From Cladosporium sp. IMV 00045 (Eukaryota > Ascomycota > Dothideomycetes > Cladosporiales > Cladosporiaceae), in contig MSJI02000886.1 in the NCBI GenBank assembly GCA_001931905.2, forward strand, positions 58,241 through 122,240: a DNA stretch of 64,000 bases. The letters are read 5' to 3'. A model generated the notes under the pieces. It was not told the origin of the DNA, did no database searches, and saw nothing but the letters and a program-made list of their open reading frames with translations. Below, in pieces: positions 43,179-54,321 of the stretch. How positions within the stretch are numbered: position 1 is the stretch's first letter; the number at the start of each line of letters is the position of its first letter. A program made the position numbers and the translations under genes.

Positions 43179-45628
43179 GATGTCGGAGTCTGAGGTCGCC
43201 GCCGCAAAGGGCGCAACGTGAGAACACACGGGAGCGCAGAAGACATATAAGACCTACCGAGTGCCATATTCATGCTCCAATGATATCTCAAAGCCATGAC
43301 TGGACGAATGCGCAATCACAGGCGTGCACGCCTGGGCTGAAGTGCTGTGAGAGCAAATCATTGGTCAACGAAGCGCCGAAGTCGACTTCGCTGCAGCGGG
43401 CGCTTCGAGACGCAACCCAACAACAGACCGTCGGGCGACGACGCGATACCAACCGTCATCGGATTTACGATCACTCCACATCATCGTCCTCTCGATGGCA
43501 AGACCCAATCTCCTCAAGCAACACGCAAAATCCGGAAGCAACTACGCCCACATGAGCGATAGCACAGCCCACTTCTTCACAATACAGCGATCAACAGCGA
43601 CTTTCAAAGTGCTGCAACAATGCCACAGCACCACTTGTTCAAAATACACGCGCAACATGAAACGACGACAGCCACAGCACCGCTTTTTCCAAGAAACGCA
43701 TCAATAGCGCCGCTGCAAAATGCTCGACCCACCGAAGCAAGCCAAAAGAAGACATCATGGAAACTACGCCCAACAAAGGGGTAGACAACAGTGTCTTAAA
43801 AATGCAAACGACAATTGCCGCTGCAGAACACATTCCTCATGACCCGCCGAAGCAAGCCAAAAAAGAACAAAATGTGGTAGTAGTAAGGGCCCAACTAAGG
43901 TCGTTCCCGGACAAACAGCTACACTACCCCCAAGAGAAGGTGCTGGCAGCGACACCGAAACCTGCTCCCGGGAGCAGGACGGGTGCTGGAGGGTGAACGG
44001 GGAGGGATTTGACAGGAAGGATTGTGTGACGGTCATTCCGCCACACTGCTTCCAACCTCCGAGTTGGAGAGAGAAAAACAAGACCGCGAAGTTGCAGCGC
44101 GTTGCCTTTTCAACAAAGCAGGCTTGCCACCGAGCGGAGCGGAGTGGGAGCGGGAGCAGACGACGGCCTCAATGACGTTCACTCGATTGCTGTTGGTGGC
44201 TGGGTGTGAGTGCATGACCGAATGCACCCACGTTGCACTTGAATTCAGGCTGTAGCTCATTGATGAGTCGCAGGACATCTTCTTACCCACCCTGGACCTC
44301 ACTTCAATAACACGGCAGACATATGTCTCTTCATCACCAGAGAGATCGGCCGCATTGGTGACGGGGCCATAGAGAACGCCCTTGCAAGCCTGTCAGCAAA
44401 TCCGATCATAGTGTGAAGCTGACGAGAGATAGACATACAACATCCCGAACTCCACAAAATCATCAAGACTCCCTGCAACAGAACTCTCCGAAAATTTGCC
44501 AACAAGAAAGCGCCGAAGCTTGTATCAATCATGTCCTGCATGACTTAGACCACGAGACCTCGACTCCCGCAGTTCAGACCGACTTTTCACGAGTGCCCTT
44601 GACTATTTGATCAGCCTCAGCATGCTTGGTTTGCTTTCCTACCACCGAGAAAGTCGATTGAAGAGGCTCCTATCTCCCTGGTCCACGAGCTTTTACCTTA
44701 CTTTCTAGTCCATGGTGAAAGACTTATTTTCAAGCGACTGTTGAATCGTGAGCCAGGTATCTCCAAACTTCACGCACTACAACCCTCCACTTTGGTCTAC
44801 TATGAAACCATTGGTCCCGTTGAGATCGTTCAAGTGTGAGCGAGATATTTCCATGTTATGACTGCTAATACCAGCTCCGCTAGTATACTAGGAGGTCCTC
44901 ATGCTTACTGAGAGTGATGATCTCATAAGACACAATCTCCAGACCTCTCATAAGGAACCTCAGCAGCTCCTACAAGCAGCATAATAGTCCACGTTCAATG
45001 CTACTACCTGACACTACAAGCCTTCTCAGCCCACCTCTCTCCTACAACGGCTTCCATGAACCCCTTCCTCTTCATCCTGCAGAGCAGCGAGGCTACAGTT
45101 CGCGAACAGAGCACGCGTCTCCCGCCGGGTATGAGAATGTTGAAAGCACTCGGGCTGGTGGAGTAAAGATTCGCAGTCTCCCGAGCGCAGAAGGAGGAGG
45201 AGTGCGAGGTTGTCGTAACGCCGCCGAGATTGGTCGTCGTGGGGGGACGTTGCGTGGCCTAGCCTGTTCTGGGGGGCGTAGAAGATTTCTGTGGAAGTTT
45301 TGGGGAGGTAAAGTCTGAACTAGTCCGGTAGCTGAGGTGGGGAAGTGAGGGATTTGGATGACGAGGCGTTCTGGAAGGTTGGAGGGAGAGGGCAAGGTAC
45401 AGGTCCAGGGATGAGGGGAACTGGGAGAAGCGCTTTGTGATCTTTTCGAACGACCTTTCTTTTTGTGTGAGTTATATTATGTAAGGTATGTAATGTTTCA
45501 TTCATAACGTCCCGCTGAGATATCCTTTGATCTTTTGCATCTTCGATTCCACTTCACGTATGTGGAACACTGGTGAAGTCGTACGGAGGTACGATGATGC
45601 TTGATCGGGCCGCATATATTGATGCAAG
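43179..45628. other. Gene-poor region, about 2.4 kb
   Basis: Upstream of the membrane-protein gene and 3' of the interrupted F-box gene. Contains imperfect direct repeats (43563-43870). A minus-strand stretch at 44033-44560 has a 49-bp intron-like segment (GTATGT..GCTGACAG) and an open phrase GDEETYVCRVIEV, but no complete gene could be built. No other frame is convincing. Confidence 0.45.
43563..43870. repeat. Imperfect direct repeats
   Basis: CCGAAGCAAGCCAAAA recurs at about 43731 and 43846, each preceded by a CCGCTGCA block. Upstream, GCACAGC-type units followed by AC-rich sequence recur at about 43563, 43624 and 43674. Copies are diverged. Confidence 0.45.
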
Positions 45629-46820
45629 CTATGCAAACATACTCAGTAGATGACCGTGGGTCATTTGTTTCTGGATCAGCTTTTCCAGGCCCAACTTGAC
45701 TTTGTCTCGACCAATAAAACCCGCTAGGTCCCGACCATCGGCGGGTCTGTTCTCGCGTGTCCACTTCAACCACCTTCTAAATTTTCCATCACTGTCTTGG
45801 GCTCCTCCAACGCCCTGTATGATATTCCCGAGTAACAAATCTTGCAGGCCAGGAACTTCTGTCATCATTTGATACACTTCAAGAAACGTGACGGCTTTCC
45901 CCTCCCTCCAGAATGGCGTCAGCATCACCCTCGAAAGTGTCAGATGGCTCAGCGTAGGTTTGACGTGGGTGATGACCTTCCGCAGAGAATCCATCTCCAG
46001 GAACGCATCCTCGATCACCAGCCTTTTCAGGGCCGAGCTGTGATTCGAGAGGACCATTTCCTCCAGAATCCTACAATGACGGGGTCCTGCATCGAAGAGG
46101 GCAAGGCTGATTTGCAGCACTTGCAGTTGGTTTGCGGATGCACAAATCTGCTTTGCGATGGGTAAGCCGCCACTGCCCTCACCAGGAGAACCACAGGAGA
46201 CTCCATGCTGGCCACATCCCAAACTGACTTCTTTGAGGGTGCTGAAGGCTGGCGCTAGGACTCGTCCAAAGCCATCGGGGATATTCTCAAGATGCTGGTG
46301 CTCAGATGGTGCAAAGATCATCACCTCAGCCTTGACGCCCGACACAGCGACCGCGCGGAAGAAATCCCTGGCGAGGCGTTCCGGGTCAAAGATCGAACTT
46401 TCCGGTCCGTCAACGATCATGTCAAAAGAGTGCGCACAGAAATCGGCTTGGAGCGAAACTCCATGCGAGGAGAGGCGACGCAGCACATTGCGCATTGTTG
46501 TGAATATGGAAGGGAAAACATCTTGATGCGAAGTCATCCTCTCGTTGCCCGGATCGAAGGATAGAACAACTGCCTGATGTTTCCGCGCAGTCGCGGCATG
46601 GAAACGAATGCGTCAGCAAGGCGCTCCGAACTCCTCCCGAATTGAATCACGCAAAACTGATTAGCCACGTAAGTGTCGTTAAAGCAATCTTTTGTCGCGA
46701 CTCGAGGTGCTTGGAAGCCAGGCGAAGCATGAGAACCGCTCCATCACTGACGTATTCGATCACGCGATCGAGAAGCTCACGCGGAAGACCTTTCAAGATT
46801 GGCTCATTGTTGGGCGACAT
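45629..46820 (-). pseudogene. F-box protein gene with reading-frame breaks
   Basis: ATG 46820 opens an F-box (LPRELLDRVIEYVSDGAVLM, then LRLASKHLES) but the frame ends at TGA 46647-46649. Between about 46700 and 46570 a different frame reads NDTYVANQFCVIQFGRSSER and LADAFVSMPRLRGNIR, which looks like the continuation. A third frame, VVLSFDPGNERMTSHQDVFP, then runs to the stop at 45629 (302 aa from its first Met). I could not find an intron of the right phase linking them, so two small indels, near 46.70 and 46.57 kb, are inferred. The C-terminal part is leucine-rich and resembles F-box proteins with irregular repeats. Alternatives are an unusual intron or an intact gene beginning at the Met at 46537. 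An expressed intact form would act as an SCF substrate receptor. Confidence 0.5.
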
Positions 46821-48139
46821 GTTGCTGGGCGTACAGGCTTTGAATATGTGAATCTGGAATAGTGTATGTACGGCGTGGTGAGCTGAACTTGAACTCTTTA
46901 GACCTCAAGGTGGGAGTTGTCATGGGGCCGCAGACAGAGTGCGCAATTGATGGAACGTCTTGGGCCTCTCAGAGAAACAAATGTTGAGCGCTCGTTTGTG
47001 ACCTGTATTGTCTATATTAAGAAGGCCAAGAGGCCTGAAACTCGCTTCTTTGCCTCCAAGAAGCAGGTGTCACAACGCATCCTGATCTGGATATATGGCG
47101 AGGCATGTGTTGCCTATTCGAAGGCTGCCGAGAACTGATAGGTCACATTTCGCCATGCAGATGAGCCAAATCGTTGAAGCATATCAGCATAGGAAAGTCA
47201 ATCAATAAGCAGGGTCGGTCTCAGCCTGAAGAATAACCTCACTCACCTGCAGCTACACGTTAGAAAGAGTGTCGAGGCAAAAATCAATGAGATACAGGTC
47301 AACAATACATTGCCGGTCTTCTCAGAAACTGAGCTGCCAAATGCAGCTTCAACATGGATGATCCATGTCAGCCAGATGGCCATTTCAGAGGCTGAGCCTG
47401 TGCTTACGGCAGGCTCCTGTGAGACCGAATGTCGAATAGCAAAACCAGGACTTCAAGACGGTTGGTTTTTGTCAGAGATCCTTTAACATTGGAGCGGATG
47501 AGTTCGAAAGTCTGATGCCTGTTGTGAACAAACAGGAAGAAGCAAGCAGTCCATTAGCCTTCCGCTAAGCCATGATGATCTCCCTTGCTCCCTTGATCGG
47601 CCATGGTTCTTCCATGATGCGGCAGGGCTGACGATGGCAGTGCTAACAATTGCGTGTCTTCTGATGTGTCTGGTCTAGACTTGCAAGTGAGACTCCTGAA
47701 TGACTACGCCTCAACCACGCGTTAATGGGGATATTGAATGCCAGCAAGTGAAGTCATCCCCACCGCAGGGTTGACTGTTCTTCAGCTCTACACGTGTCGA
47801 ATTATATGATTGGTCAGCCCTACAGGAGACCAGCGCGGCATAGTGGGTGGATGTTGGTGCTTTCGTGCTCCAACATCATTCAGCCAGCCGGGTCGGAAGG
47901 TCTTCAACGGTCCAAATCAAATCAAATCAAATCAAACGCCGCCTGCTATCTCGTTCACTTCCCTCCTCTTCTGTCTCACCAAAGTTCCCCCGCCGCTGGC
48001 ATCATATGATCAGCCCATACCAACATCACTGACGACCCTCGCGCTGCGCGCAAATGGCCTCAACACCGCTCTCTTAGGTCTAAAGACAATACCCGCCAAA
48101 TGCTCATTATTTCCTTACCTGTAACTGCGCGTGCCGGCC
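46821..48139. other. Divergent intergenic region
   Basis: Between the interrupted F-box gene (minus) and the Sec7 gene (plus). Four AAATC units lie at 47914-47933. No frame with recognisable features. Confidence 0.45.
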
Positions 48140-51100
48140 ATGCCTCTGCTCTCTCGCCGTAGTGCTCTCCACCTGAACCTCAACACCGCCGACCACGATT
48201 CCTCCAGCCACCGCGACGACGAGGAAGAAACACCGCGAATCAATGCTCCTTCTCTTTCACTTCCACCCACCTCTCCGCGCCCAACCAGCGAGTATGCCAT
48301 GCCAGCCTCCCGCCTGTCCAACGACGCGCTTTCGACAGATCGCCCGATCTCGCCTCCGGTCCAGCCTGAGAATGCCAGGACCAAGAGATTCAGCATGCTG
48401 AAGTTCCGCAACTTTTCCGAATCGCATCTGTCTGCTCGCGCGAAGGAAGACGCGGCGAAACAAGAACCCCCTCCGCTAGTGCCTTTGCTCAACAGAGGTA
48501 AGCATGCCGCTACTACAGGTTATTTGCGTAATGCTGACAGCAGTCCAGTAAATACCCCCACCATTGTCAAAACCGCGCCGACTTTCGATCACGGGCATGC
48601 CGAGACCCAGGATCACCAACATCCACCATTCAACAAACAACTCGAGAAAACCATAAGTGAGGCTTCAGACATGTCGCGCTTGTCGGAGGATCACAGCAGA
48701 AGTAAAGGGAAGAAAGGAGGATCTACTTGGCGGAAGTTGCAAGGCAGGAGCACGGGATTGGAAGACTTGCAGCGACTCTCCGCGGCAAATGCACACAGAG
48801 GCCAGGATGCGCCTCCCGCCTATGGACACGAACACGATTCCGAACTTGCACTTCCTACAGCTCGCCTTTCTGAATCCTCGCGATCCGATGGCAGCCGAGG
48901 CAGCTCTGGAGATCACATCTACGGCAGCACGACTACCACGACTCACACAGTATCTACACACACAACATTCTTTAGGCTTCCACGGAGGAACAAAAACCGC
49001 AACTCGCTTTTTCCTTTACCTGTTAAAATACCATCACCCGACGCCTCGCGCTCGCCGGGCGAATCGACAACACCACGCGCTTCTGAAAGTGGCAGCAGAT
49101 CAATTGCTAGCCAGCAATCGTTTGACTTGCGCGGTGAACCCACGCCTTTTCGCACTCGAAGGCATACGGAAACCAGCCCGACCAGACGCCAGGCCCACCA
49201 AAATCAACTTGCTTCCCCACATGCGTCCATCGCCAGCAGTTCTTTGCTGTTCGCAGAACCTGGCAGAGCGCCCGACCAAGAAGAATCGCTTCGATCACGC
49301 GACTCGTCATTCTCTTCGCCGCTGAGACCACCCTTGAGGTTTGGCCTAAGGGACCGCGCATCTACTACAAGCTCCTGGGGTCGCGGTTCAATGGACACAC
49401 CACAAAATGCGAGTGGCAGGACCTCGACCTCCACCACTGGAAGGTCGAGTTTTGGTGGATTCCTGGGTCTCTCATCACGGTTCCGAAATGGCTCCGACTC
49501 TCACTCTCCTAGGAACGGATCGCCTTCGTCTAGGAGCAAGTCGAATTCGTTTGCTATGAGCAGAGAAGCACTCGTCGTGCCCGAGCGCGAGGAGGGCGAC
49601 ACTCCTGGCAAGTATCTAGAAAGATTGGAGGCTGCAGTGACTAGAAGCATGATTGCAGGCATCCTTTCAAAGTCATCAGATCCGTTTGCGCAAGCAGTGT
49701 TGCGCAGCTACACAAGGCGCTTTCCATTCTTCGGTGAACCAATCGACATGTCATTGCGCAAGTTCTTACTGGAAGCAGACCTTCCCAAAGAAACGCAGCA
49801 GGTGGATCGTGTAATCCAAGCGTTCGCAGACAGATACCACGAGTGCAATCCAGGCATTTTCCGAGCGTCCGATCAAGCGTACATCATCGCCTTTTCAATC
49901 ATGATGTTACACACCGACGCCTTCAACCGGAACAACAAGCGCAAGATGCAGAAGCAGGATTACATCAAAAACACATCTGGGCAGCATGTAAGTGAGGATG
50001 TGCTTGGGTGTTTCTACGACAACATCTGCTACACGCCGTTCGTGCATTACGAGGAAGAGGTCGACATCAATGGCGAAAGGGTGCTGCCTTTCAAGACAAA
50101 GAAGAGCAAGCTCAAGGGCGCCATAACCGACTCAGGGAAGAAGGTCTCTGGGCCAGTCGATCCATACAACCTGCTCGTAGATCAGAAGCTCGACCTCCTA
50201 CGGCCTCCCATCAAAGATTCTATCACTCTAGAGGACCCTTACAATTACCTTGGTAGTCAAGGCTCTCTGGACCTGCCATATTTGCAGCGAGCTTTCACCC
50301 ATACCGGAACCTTGCAGATCATCTCTGCTCGCTCACGACCCGCTGCGTATGAGGGGCAAGTAAACACTCTGGATCCTCACTCGGTCGAGACTCAGCAAGG
50401 CATCGTGGACCTCAAGATTACGAAAGTTGGTACGCTCTGGCGAAAGGCCACCAAGAAGAAGAAGACACGTTCTCCATGGCAAGAATGGGGAGCGATCTTG
50501 ACCGGCTCGCAATTGTACCTCTTCAAGAACGCATCATGGGCAAAAGGGCTCGTCCACCAGTTCATGTCACATCAACGACATGGAGCTCCCAGGATGCCCG
50601 TAGTCTTCTCGCCTCCTCTGCAGGACTTCAAGCCGGACGCATTAATCAAGACAGACGACGCGGTCGCCTTGGTTGACTCTACATATACCAGGCACAAGCA
50701 CGCATTCACGTTTGTACGCCCTGGAGGACAGGAAGAAATTCTCCTGGCGGACAATGAAACAGAGCTAAACGACTGGCTGGCGTTAATCAACTACGCTGCA
50801 GCCTTCAGAGCCGCTGGTGTTCGCATTCGCGGCATGATTGCTGGCAATGATGAGTACACCCGTACACGCGATCAGAATCGACCGGGATCTGCGCATACCA
50901 CTCAATCGGCGACCTCGGATAATCTTGCCAAGAATCCCACCTACGATCCCGCGCTCGCTCGACAAGTCATGACTGCCAGGCGCCAGATTATGTCACAGAA
51001 GATCGGAGAATACGACACCGAGCTCGCCAAGATGCAGAAGCAATACGAAGACATCTTGCGCAACGCTCGACACCTCTTGATTCTTGCACCGGTTGCGCCC

Positions 51101-52561
51101 AAGACTCGCGAAGAACTCATGTTCGCCGCTGCGAGAGCCGATGCCATGCTGACTTGGACCCGCAGAGACATCTGGAAGATGCGATGCCACCGTGACATAC
51201 TGTCTCTGGACATCCAGCAAGACGGCGCCAATGCCGGCGATGTGCAAAGCTCTACGGACAAGAGCATCGCAAAGCATCCCGAAGCACCGGACACGGCGAA
51301 AAAAATCCTCCCTCGACTCACTTCCCACGCAAGTTCACGGCATTCTCAGGGCCAGGCGCAAAGTCCCAAGTCGCCAACAAAGAGCGAGAAGTCGCCAACA
51401 AGTTCGGTCCCCCGACCTTCCACGACCGACTCAATGGATACATACGTCGAAGATGTCTTCCGTAGCACGGCTGACAACTCGGCCTCACCGAGTGGAGATG
51501 GATGGCGTCTGCCACCCCTTCAGTTCGACGTGGACCAGCAAAGAGACATCCACCGTGGCTCCATTGCAAGCACCTTGTTGACAGCCTCTGGAACTTCACA
51601 ACGACAGCCAAGCTGGTCCGCTTCTTCGACTTCCAGCCGCCAGCCCCACGCCATGAACTCTCCCAGCAGCACCTCCGAGCCCATGCAAACCATAACACCT
51701 TCTCAAAGCGCAACCGGCGACGAAGCCATGAAACTAGCGCAAGCGCAAGAAGAAGTCCGCACCCCCGACTCCAGCATCCAGCGCGCCATGAACCTCGACG
51801 GCATGGCCTCCACGACAACACCGGAAAGCAACCGCACCGCCAAGGGCAAGCGCCGCAGCCTGCAAAAAACCCTCCGCGACGTCCACCACTCCCAACGCCA
51901 CCGCCGCAACAAAGAAAGCGAAAGCACAGTCCGCTCCGGCGATGGCGGCGGCGTCGGCGAGGCCGAAAACTCCACCGAAGCCACGCCCGGTCTCGAGCGC
52001 GCGCAGGGCCGCTTCATCTTGCACGGAAAGCAGGCTTCCGTCGTGCAGTTCGGCGACGACTGGCCTACGGAGCGTATGCGCTTGCGGCGCGAGAAATGGC
52101 ACAGAGAGCACTCGGTGCCCAATTCCCCGACCATGGAAGGCGAGGGAAGACGTCCCTCAGCTTTTGCGGTGCCAGGCAGCCCTGTCGTGCAGGAGTTCGA
52201 GAGCGAGGTTATTGAAGACGACGCTGACGTGGCTTCGACGGGGAGGAGTCAGAGTGTTAGCACGACGGACAGCTTTGTTGACGCTGCCGAGACCGCAACC
52301 GATGGAGGAGAGGAAGAAGGTGCGTCTAGGCAGGGTGAGAGGAAAAACAGCACCGACGGCTTTGATCCGTACGACTTGAGCTGGGATCCGCGCAGTGAGA
52401 AGAGGGTTACGGTTATCGGGCCTCAGGCTGGCGCGCAGCAGGAAGCCGCGAAGGCTGCTGGAGGAAGAGTTTCCGAGGAGGAGGAAGAGGGACGTGAGGG
52501 CGAAGACGCGAAGGAAAACAGGCGCACGATCATCGGTCCTTCACCTTTGAGGGAAGGCTGA
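48140..52561 (+). CDS. Arf guanine-nucleotide exchange factor, Sec7-PH (SYT1-like)
   Basis: Single exon, 1473 aa from ATG 48140. A long Ser/Pro-rich disordered N-terminus is followed by a Sec7 domain at about residues 485-650: IAGILSKSSDPFAQAVL, FLLEADLPKETQQVDR with the catalytic glutamic-finger Glu, and DQAYIIAFSIMMLHTDAFN. A PH domain follows near 755-900 (GTLWRKATKKKK, WGAILTGSQLYLFKN, HAFTFVRPGGQEEILLADN, WLALINYAAAF). Then a helical segment (ARQVMTARRQIMSQKIGEYD) and a disordered acidic tail. The layout matches yeast Syt1 and its filamentous orthologues, which activate Arf-family GTPases in vesicle traffic and polar growth. A GTAAGC..GACAGCAG stretch at 48498-48543 looks like an intron, but splicing would put the frame out, so it is kept as coding. 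Confidence 0.9.
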   Translation: MPLLSRRSALHLNLNTADHDSSSHRDDEEETPRINAPSLSLPPTSPRPTSEYAMPASRLSNDALSTDRPISPPVQPENARTKRFSMLKFRNFSESHLSARAKEDAAKQEPPPLVPLLNRGKHAATTGYLRNADSSPVNTPTIVKTAPTFDHGHAETQDHQHPPFNKQLEKTISEASDMSRLSEDHSRSKGKKGGSTWRKLQGRSTGLEDLQRLSAANAHRGQDAPPAYGHEHDSELALPTARLSESSRSDGSRGSSGDHIYGSTTTTTHTVSTHTTFFRLPRRNKNRNSLFPLPVKIPSPDASRSPGESTTPRASESGSRSIASQQSFDLRGEPTPFRTRRHTETSPTRRQAHQNQLASPHASIASSSLLFAEPGRAPDQEESLRSRDSSFSSPLRPPLRFGLRDRASTTSSWGRGSMDTPQNASGRTSTSTTGRSSFGGFLGLSSRFRNGSDSHSPRNGSPSSRSKSNSFAMSREALVVPEREEGDTPGKYLERLEAAVTRSMIAGILSKSSDPFAQAVLRSYTRRFPFFGEPIDMSLRKFLLEADLPKETQQVDRVIQAFADRYHECNPGIFRASDQAYIIAFSIMMLHTDAFNRNNKRKMQKQDYIKNTSGQHVSEDVLGCFYDNICYTPFVHYEEEVDINGERVLPFKTKKSKLKGAITDSGKKVSGPVDPYNLLVDQKLDLLRPPIKDSITLEDPYNYLGSQGSLDLPYLQRAFTHTGTLQIISARSRPAAYEGQVNTLDPHSVETQQGIVDLKITKVGTLWRKATKKKKTRSPWQEWGAILTGSQLYLFKNASWAKGLVHQFMSHQRHGAPRMPVVFSPPLQDFKPDALIKTDDAVALVDSTYTRHKHAFTFVRPGGQEEILLADNETELNDWLALINYAAAFRAAGVRIRGMIAGNDEYTRTRDQNRPGSAHTTQSATSDNLAKNPTYDPALARQVMTARRQIMSQKIGEYDTELAKMQKQYEDILRNARHLLILAPVAPKTREELMFAAARADAMLTWTRRDIWKMRCHRDILSLDIQQDGANAGDVQSSTDKSIAKHPEAPDTAKKILPRLTSHASSRHSQGQAQSPKSPTKSEKSPTSSVPRPSTTDSMDTYVEDVFRSTADNSASPSGDGWRLPPLQFDVDQQRDIHRGSIASTLLTASGTSQRQPSWSASSTSSRQPHAMNSPSSTSEPMQTITPSQSATGDEAMKLAQAQEEVRTPDSSIQRAMNLDGMASTTTPESNRTAKGKRRSLQKTLRDVHHSQRHRRNKESESTVRSGDGGGVGEAENSTEATPGLERAQGRFILHGKQASVVQFGDDWPTERMRLRREKWHREHSVPNSPTMEGEGRRPSAFAVPGSPVVQEFESEVIEDDADVASTGRSQSVSTTDSFVDAAETATDGGEEEGASRQGERKNSTDGFDPYDLSWDPRSEKRVTVIGPQAGAQQEAAKAAGGRVSEEEEEGREGEDAKENRRTIIGPSPLREG

Positions 52562-54321
52562 AGAATCTTGCTGCCGTTTGGGAGGGAATTCATGAAACGT
52601 TGTGGTTCACTTTCCTTTTTGGTTCTTTTGTCTCGAGGCCTTTCTCTGGTGTATGTAAGATACCACTACCTCCAACTACTTACTAAGTAGTGCGTGCATG
52701 ACTCTTTTCGGACGCGGAATTGGAATGGAATGGGAAGAGAATAATTCTTTTGTTACCGTGAAGAAAATATTGAAAGGGCTCACCGCGCCACTACTACCGT
52801 GCACGAGTCTCATGACATGCGTTGCCAAGTTGGTAAGGAGATGTTTGAGTAAACGCCAAACCATTTCGGTGAATATCGTGTCGCTTACCGCGCGAAATGC
52901 GCTCCATCTCTGCTAACATCAACCACACTACACGTCGTCCTGATGGTAAAGGGGATGTTCGAGCAAAACCGCCAGATCGTTTCGGTGGATTTCGTCTCGC
53001 TTACCGCGCTACACTCGTCTCTGCCGACATGACGCCCGAGCTAGTAGATGGGAGGGGAGGGTCGTAACCTCCTACCAAGAGATGCCATGCAATGCCGTGC
53101 AGGAAGCTAATGCGGTTTCAGAGACGGGTGGAGAGCGTTGCGTATTCTCGCTTGAATAGAGGAGACGACAGACCTTCAATCATGTTGGTCGCATTTGCTG
53201 AGATGAAGGAAGGGCAGACATCCATAAAACTGGGAGACAGCCCGGATCTCGAGGCCTCGAGGCATTCAGGCGTTGCAGGTACATGCTGAGATGGTATTTA
53301 AGTGACCGATCGAGATGTGGGAGATCACGTGCATGCAAGCTTGTGCTTCTCATGCATATGAGACTCCTCTTATAGGTCTATGGGATTGAGGATTTTTTTG
53401 GTCAGGTAGGCAACAACTGCGATCACAGCGACTTCGCAGGTCTCTTTGGGCTTTCCTGGATGTTTCGTAGAGCACTATTGGCCCTCCTAGTCATCAGTAG
53501 CGTCTCTACCTTAGCCCTCTCTTCAAGATCGTCGGGTAGCATTATGGGTCTCGCCTGTTTGCCCAACGCTTGCATCCTTCACGCGCGCTCAGGCGGCAGA
53601 CAGACTTGATTCGTAACGTGATCGGGTTGGAATGCCCTGATGAGGTTTGTCTTGCGTGATCAAATGAACTACATGGAGCACAGATCATTCCGCTTGTGAG
53701 CGCTCTTACACACGTGAACCGCTTGTGATTGTCTGAGGTTGATAATAATACTTTAACAATAGAGCTATCGAGTGATACCTGAGGCGCCACACGGAGAACA
53801 CGTGCCAACGCGGCGGGCCGATCGAGAGGGAGGAGAAAGAGGAGAGCGGCTGGATATCCAACGATCACTCGACTACCTGCGCATGTAACTCTCTTTTAAT
53901 TGGACACAGGACAACACGGGGCTCTGTTTGCATGATGTCTTCCTGCAGTGCCAATGACTATTATTGTCACTCTGGAACAGCGCCGTCGTCGCCGTCGTCA
54001 CAGTCACACAGGTCGCCTCCTTATTACAACTTGAATGATGCTGGTTCGACCGGATGTCAGGCTCTGCCGGCTCACGCTGCCAGCGCATCTCCGGTCCACT
54101 TTACTACTCCGCTATCGCTTCCGCTGCAAAGTAAGTGGTCACGATTTACCTTTGCGTTCTTCCCGCCCGATGTGCCCCGCCTGCTCTCGCCTCTTCAATA
54201 TTTGGTCCACCTATCTGATTCTCGGGCCTCTTTATCTGATCTCTACTTCTTCTGCTCGCATCTCATACCCATCCACTCTCCCAAACCTGCTCTTCGATGC
54301 AGCAATCTTTTTGGTAGCGCC
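52562..54321. other. Intergenic region, about 1.8 kb
   Basis: 3' of the Sec7 gene and upstream of the transporter gene. Contains a diverged tandem duplication (52832-53030). From 53932 the sequence is open in phase with the transporter but Ser/His/Pro-rich, and is taken as leader. Confidence 0.5.
52832..53030. repeat. Diverged tandem duplication, period about 113 bp
   Basis: GGTAAGGAGATGTTTGAG at 52832 corresponds to GGTAAAGGGGATGTTCGAG at 52945. Both continue into TTTCGGTG, TCGCTTACCGCGC, and a TCTCTGC..ACAT end (to 52919 and 53030). The copies are about 75-80 percent alike by eye. Neither is coding. Confidence 0.7.

Noticed and set aside
48498..48543. Intron-like GTAAGC..GCTGACAGCAG segment in the Sec7 gene
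   Set aside because: 46 bp is not a multiple of three; removal from this position gives an immediate stop, while the unspliced frame stays open for 1473 codons.
53932..54321. Upstream extension of the siderophore-type transporter
   Set aside because: Open in frame but Ser/His/Pro-rich without homology; the ATG at 54322 begins a family-like N-terminus.
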